In this document: in pieces, positions 60,619 to 64,000 of the stretch
How the letters are laid out: each line of letters opens with the position of its first letter
How positions within the stretch are numbered: the stretch's first letter is position 1
Origin: Tomocerus qinae
Taxonomy: Eukaryota > Arthropoda > Collembola > Entomobryomorpha > Tomoceridae
NCBI GenBank assembly: GCA_020055645.1
Contig: CM034549.1
Span: forward strand, 3,720,001 to 3,784,000
Reading direction: 5' to 3'
DNA length: 64,000 bases
Position numbers and translations under genes: made by a program
Notes under the pieces: generated by a model
Seen by the model: the letters and a program-made list of their open reading frames with translations, nothing else
Databases searched by the model: none
Told to the model about the DNA's origin: nothing

Positions 60619-63600
60619 CCAAGAGAACAATTGGTCCCCACGGAAGTTCTTTTTCACATTTCCTGTTGGGAAAAAATTTTGAAAAGTAAGGTTAAGCTGG
60701 GACCAGAAATGTTTGAGACTAAAATCCATTTCTGGTCCAGGTCTGGTTTGAGTTTTGCTGTCATGTCATTGATTAACTTAATTCAAAATAGACAGCCATT
60801 GACATGACAGATTTCCATGAGACGAGTTTCAACCAACCACTGGGTTGTATAGAACCTACCCCTTGTGCTGGCTTGGTTGGGAGCATATACTAAGATTAAG
60901 CCTGAAGCCTTGTTCTGCTATGAATACTTAGTCTATGGGTTGGGAGCCGCACTACAGTCTAAAACCATTCCATTTATGCATCCAACTTTGTAATGATTTT
61001 CATTACAAACGGAGATGATGCCTTGCCAAAGTGGGATGATGAATCTTAGATGGAACGTGCTTTGGATTTGAAGTATATTTGTTACTAATAAACTTCATAA
61101 TACGCATATTTATAAAATTCATAATAAATATCTTAGTGTATAACGACCATTGAATAAACGGTATCCGGAGATTTCGTCAATAAAATTTCGACAATTGACA
61201 ATGGTGATTCCGACAATAGGTAAAAGGTGATTCCGATAATGTTAAAGGATATATCGATAATGTCAATGGGGAATTCGACAATGAATAGGAATATACTAAT
61301 ATTGTACTCTGTAATTCTGTGATGTCTGTAGTGTATTATTTGCTACTTGATAAGCCGTAAATCAGTACTCCTCATTTGGTTTCTTCGCTCGTAATCTCCC
61401 TTAGTCCAAGTTAATAAAATTAGTCATTTGTGTAAGTTGAAGTCAACATTGCTCAACTAATGTAATACTTAAAATACACTTCAGTTGCACCGTAGAAGTT
61501 GAACTGGAATCTTCAAAATGAGTGGTGTTACTTTTGTTGAATCTCAAAGAGGTGGTCAAAAGTTGGCCTACGGAGGTTTCGTTTATATTAGATCCAAGGT
61601 GGGCTTAATTTCTATAGCAATACATATATCGTAAATACACTATAGAAATTTAGCCCGCCTTGATTAGATCAAATAATACAAGAGTTAGGTCTGCAAAAAC
61701 AATAACCCAAACACAAGCACAAGTATTAGCTTGAATGTCAGGTCCATGATAGCATTAATATTTGTACCACAGAACGAAATAAGGATTCGTTTTTTAGAAC
61801 TCAGTACTACTTTCCTATCAATTCCTACTCCATTCACACAATATGTTGAAAAGAATTGGATAGGCACCAGGACAAGTCAACTAACTTTCCCTCCAGATAT
61901 GTGGAATTGCTACCAGCGTAGTTTATCAGGGATTCCGCGTACTACTAATAGCCAGGAGGGTTTTCATAACTCGATTTTAAACTAAGGTTTAGAACGTATC
62001 ATCCTTGATTTTGGTGTTTCATTGAAAAATTTCATTTAGAAATTTTTGATTTGTCGATATCCCCATTGTCATTGTCGAATAATCCTTTACCATTGTCGAT
62101 ATTAAACTCTTAATCTTAATCTTTCATCAGACCCTTAATCGAGTACGCGTCGCCAATATGGGGCCCGACTCTTTCTAAATTGCAAATCAATAAATTAGAT
62201 TCCTTCCAAAAGAAATGCTTGTCGTTTATATTGAAATCCTCTGTCAACCGTTTCAATTATGATAAAACATTAACTAACCTTAATTTAGAAAAATTGTCCA
62301 CCAGGAGAGATAATGCTCTTTTCGCATTCGGCAATAATATTTTAAAAAACGAAACCCGCCTACGTCACTTGTTACCTAATTTTAATATTAATCTATTTAA
62401 CAATACTCGTAGACTTAGAAATGATAGTGTATTATTTAAAAAAACAATTTGTAAATACACTAGATATCAAAATTCTTCTGTCCCGAAGGTAATTGGACTT
62501 CTAAATAATGAGTTTGACAAGCCATACCATGGCAGACTACTATATCTTAACCACCTGTATTTCAAAAATTCTCTTCCTAATACTGTAACTTAATTTCGGA
62601 TATTAGTAGTTCGGCACTCAGTCCAAAAGCTTATATCTGTCGTTATATGTATACCTTGATTTTCATTGAATAAAAAACTTACATTACATTACATTGTCAA
62701 TTGTCGAAACTGTGTATTGACGAATTCTCCTACAACCGAATAAACTAAAGCACAGCACAGCTAACATTACTGCATGGAACATTTTCTTTTCCTTCACGTC
62801 AGAGTCACACATTAGAAAACGACAAATTATGTGAATTTATCTAAAAGTCACTTACTCCCAAGTTATGATAGGGTCACGAATTCCTTCCAGTATTCCTGTA
62901 AATCAACAATAGCTGTAGTGCCAAATAAATGTTTTTTATATCTAACATTATGAACTTTTTGCAAAGTGCCCCGCCCCTATAGGGTGTCATTTCCGAACTT
63001 AACATTCGCAAAGTGACAGCCGATAAACAGTATGTCCATTATTATTATGTTTCCTCTTTTTGCAATTTGTACCTACCTCCGGACATGAAACGTTTGAAGT
63101 ATTCTGCCTTTCTTGGAAACACAAACAGAAAAAGGCAAAACAAGGCTGCGGATGTACAATCCTCAATGTAGTTATCTTTAGGATAAAAAATTTTGTCGCC
63201 CCAACCTGTAATTAAACGTTACTAAATATTATTGTACTTCAATTTTATTCTTGTAATAAGGGTAATTTAATTCCTACCGATCACAAGAACTTGCGTCAGA
63301 AACGTGTCGAAAAATACAAGACTCATACCGACATTGTTGTTGTGCATTTATCTTATGTTAATGATTATTTGACTTTTATCTATTACGCAGTAGATCGATC
63401 AATCAATCAATAAAATTATTTGAATCGTACTTAATCACATTTTCCATGTAACTTTACAAGTACAACGTGGAAAGTCACAGTCAACAGTAGCTGTGTCACA
63501 CGGCTACTTGTGGTGAGGTGAAATAAGTGCATGTATGTCGCTTAGCTAGAGCTATTCTATTTTTCGCTAGTATAATTAAGTAGAGATTAATTAATATATC

Positions 63601-64000
63601 GAGAATAGCACAGAGTACAGAACGCTTTATACATATCTATGTGTCTACTAATCATAGTATAGATCATTTCTACTGATTTCCAAGTGGAAAAAATGGAAAA
63701 AAATGTTTCTTTTACTTTGAAAAAAAATTTTGTATATACCCTGAAAACTTACCTTGCGTGAATATAGGATGTCGAGACAGCCATGAAAAAATGGCAAAAA
63801 CAAACAGAATTAGCACGAACTTTTCATGAAAAGTTGCAGGACCCAACTCTTTATATTTCCTTTTCATGGTATCATTCACATTAGCGGCAGCTACAGCCTC
63901 TTGATCCCGCAATGCTATTTCTTCGGCAGTTCGTTTTTTCCAGAACTTCAAGCATTTCGGAAGGCCGAGAAAGTGAACTTGTAAATACCCCCAAATTACA
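60619..64000 (-). CDS. SLC13 gene B, upstream exons (N-terminus beyond window)
   Basis: Exons are 64,000-63,753 (cut by the window edge), 63,205-63,077, 62,895-62,856 and 60,662-60,619. They read VIWGYLQVHFLGLPKCLKFW, a charged loop, KFVLILFVFAIFSWLSRHP, GWGDKIFYPKDNYIEDCTSA, then FCLFLFVFPRKAEYF, GILEGIRDPIITWE and KCEKELPWGPIVLLG. These follow the order of the family's middle part (compare gene A exons 10-11). The two small exons (40 and 44 nt) are short but fit phase perfectly, and their translations match DPLLSYKFIEEKFPYG of gene A. A MULE relic and a retrotransposon fragment lie in the intron between 60,662 and 62,856. Substrate is unknown. Confidence 0.85.
61518..61985 (+). pseudogene. 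MULE transposase remnants: FLYWCH finger start and DDE C-terminal end
   Basis: The ATG at 61,518 starts MSGVTFVESQRGGQKLAYGG FVYIRSK, the first half of a FLYWCH zinc finger; the rest of the finger and the catalytic core are deleted. From about 61,760 the frame reads ALIFVPQNEIRIRF and then EKNWIGTRTSQLTFPPDMWN, RSLSGIPRTTNSQEGFHN, the well-known end of animal MULE transposases. Only two edges of the gene remain, so the copy is an internal-deletion derivative and cannot move itself. Confidence 0.75.
62129..62695 (+). mobile_element. 3' fragment of a non-LTR retrotransposon with ACATT tail
   Basis: An open frame from about 62,130 to 62,592 reads LIEYASPIWGPTLSKLQINK, KCLSFILK and onward: the C-terminal region after the RT of CR1/Jockey-type elements. 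It ends with a TAATTT stop region, an AATAAA-like stretch and a (ACATT)n tail at 62,680-62,695. It is severely 5'-truncated and inserted in the MULE relic, so it is younger than that element. It is on the opposite strand from the host gene. Confidence 0.75.

Larger units (their letters stand above)
61160..62737 (+). mobile_element. decayed MULE (FLYWCH type) with 8-bp target duplication
   Basis: GAATAAAC occurs directly at 61,152-61,159 and 62,738-62,745. Just inside, GGTATCCGGAGATTTCGTCA and the inverse of GGTTGTAGGAGAATTCGTCA start terminal inverted repeats that continue through TCGACAATTGACAATG. Subterminal TTCGACAATG/TCGATAATG words repeat four times on the left and invert on the right. 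Inside are two short transposase remnants and a retrotransposon fragment inserted near the right end. An 8- to 9-base duplication is what Mutator-like elements make. Confidence 0.8.

Noticed and set aside
60346-60729. 127-codon minus-strand frame
   Set aside because: It overlaps the true gene B exon (60,619-60,662) in a different frame and runs through the inverted repeat; no family motif.
1-64000. tRNA and rRNA genes
   Set aside because: No convincing A/B-box pair with cloverleaf or rRNA core was seen by eye on either strand.

Overview
The window reads as AT-rich nuclear DNA of an invertebrate, most likely an arthropod. Genes are split by short GT-AG introns, there are no operons or ribosome-binding sites, and it holds a P-type THAP transposon, Kolobok/Mutator-like and MULE elements, and I-like and CR1/Jockey-like non-LTR retrotransposons. 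A hexapod, possibly a springtail, is a guess from style only. The coordinates of spliced genes were worked out by hand from reading frame, splice sites and family motifs.

Layout. 1-29,500 is a gene-poor tract. The best coding candidate is a minus-strand first exon for a secreted, very basic peptide (2,647-2,935). Three weaker candidate exons, one MITE, a perfect 25-bp hairpin and a second MITE are also visible. 29,586-30,216 is a complete three-exon LITAF-domain gene (119 aa), followed by three copies of a 193-bp tandem repeat.

32,020-64,000 is a minus-strand tandem pair of SLC13 (sodium-coupled di/tricarboxylate or sulfate transporter) genes. Gene A (32,020-43,234) can be spliced into 13 exons with one open frame of 654 aa. 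Gene B (44,739 to beyond 64,000) shows its last seven exons, including a 24-nt microexon. Between them lies a broken duplicate of gene A exon 2.

Introns of both genes are packed with transposons. Intron 3 of gene A holds a TTAA-flanked element (34,691-42,451). It carries a Mutator/Kolobok-type transposase relic and, on the opposite strand, a spliced, decayed REXO4/ISG20-like DEDDh exonuclease. A 3.4-kb P-type THAP transposon with its own inverted repeats and target duplication is nested 95 bp inside its left end. The 11.2-kb and 4.0-kb introns of gene B hold fold-back clusters, MITEs, a GC-rich minisatellite, two decayed non-LTR elements in the same orientation, and a palindromic pair of 20-bp repeat arrays that resembles a Foldback element. 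A deleted FLYWCH-type MULE relic with an 8-bp target duplication lies in the gene B intron between 60,662 and 62,856.

The host genes appear to be LITAF-like (endosomal membrane) and SLC13 (plasma-membrane carboxylate uptake). Almost everything else recognisable after 34 kb is mobile DNA in their introns. The most unusual item is the exonuclease-like gene inside the TTAA element.
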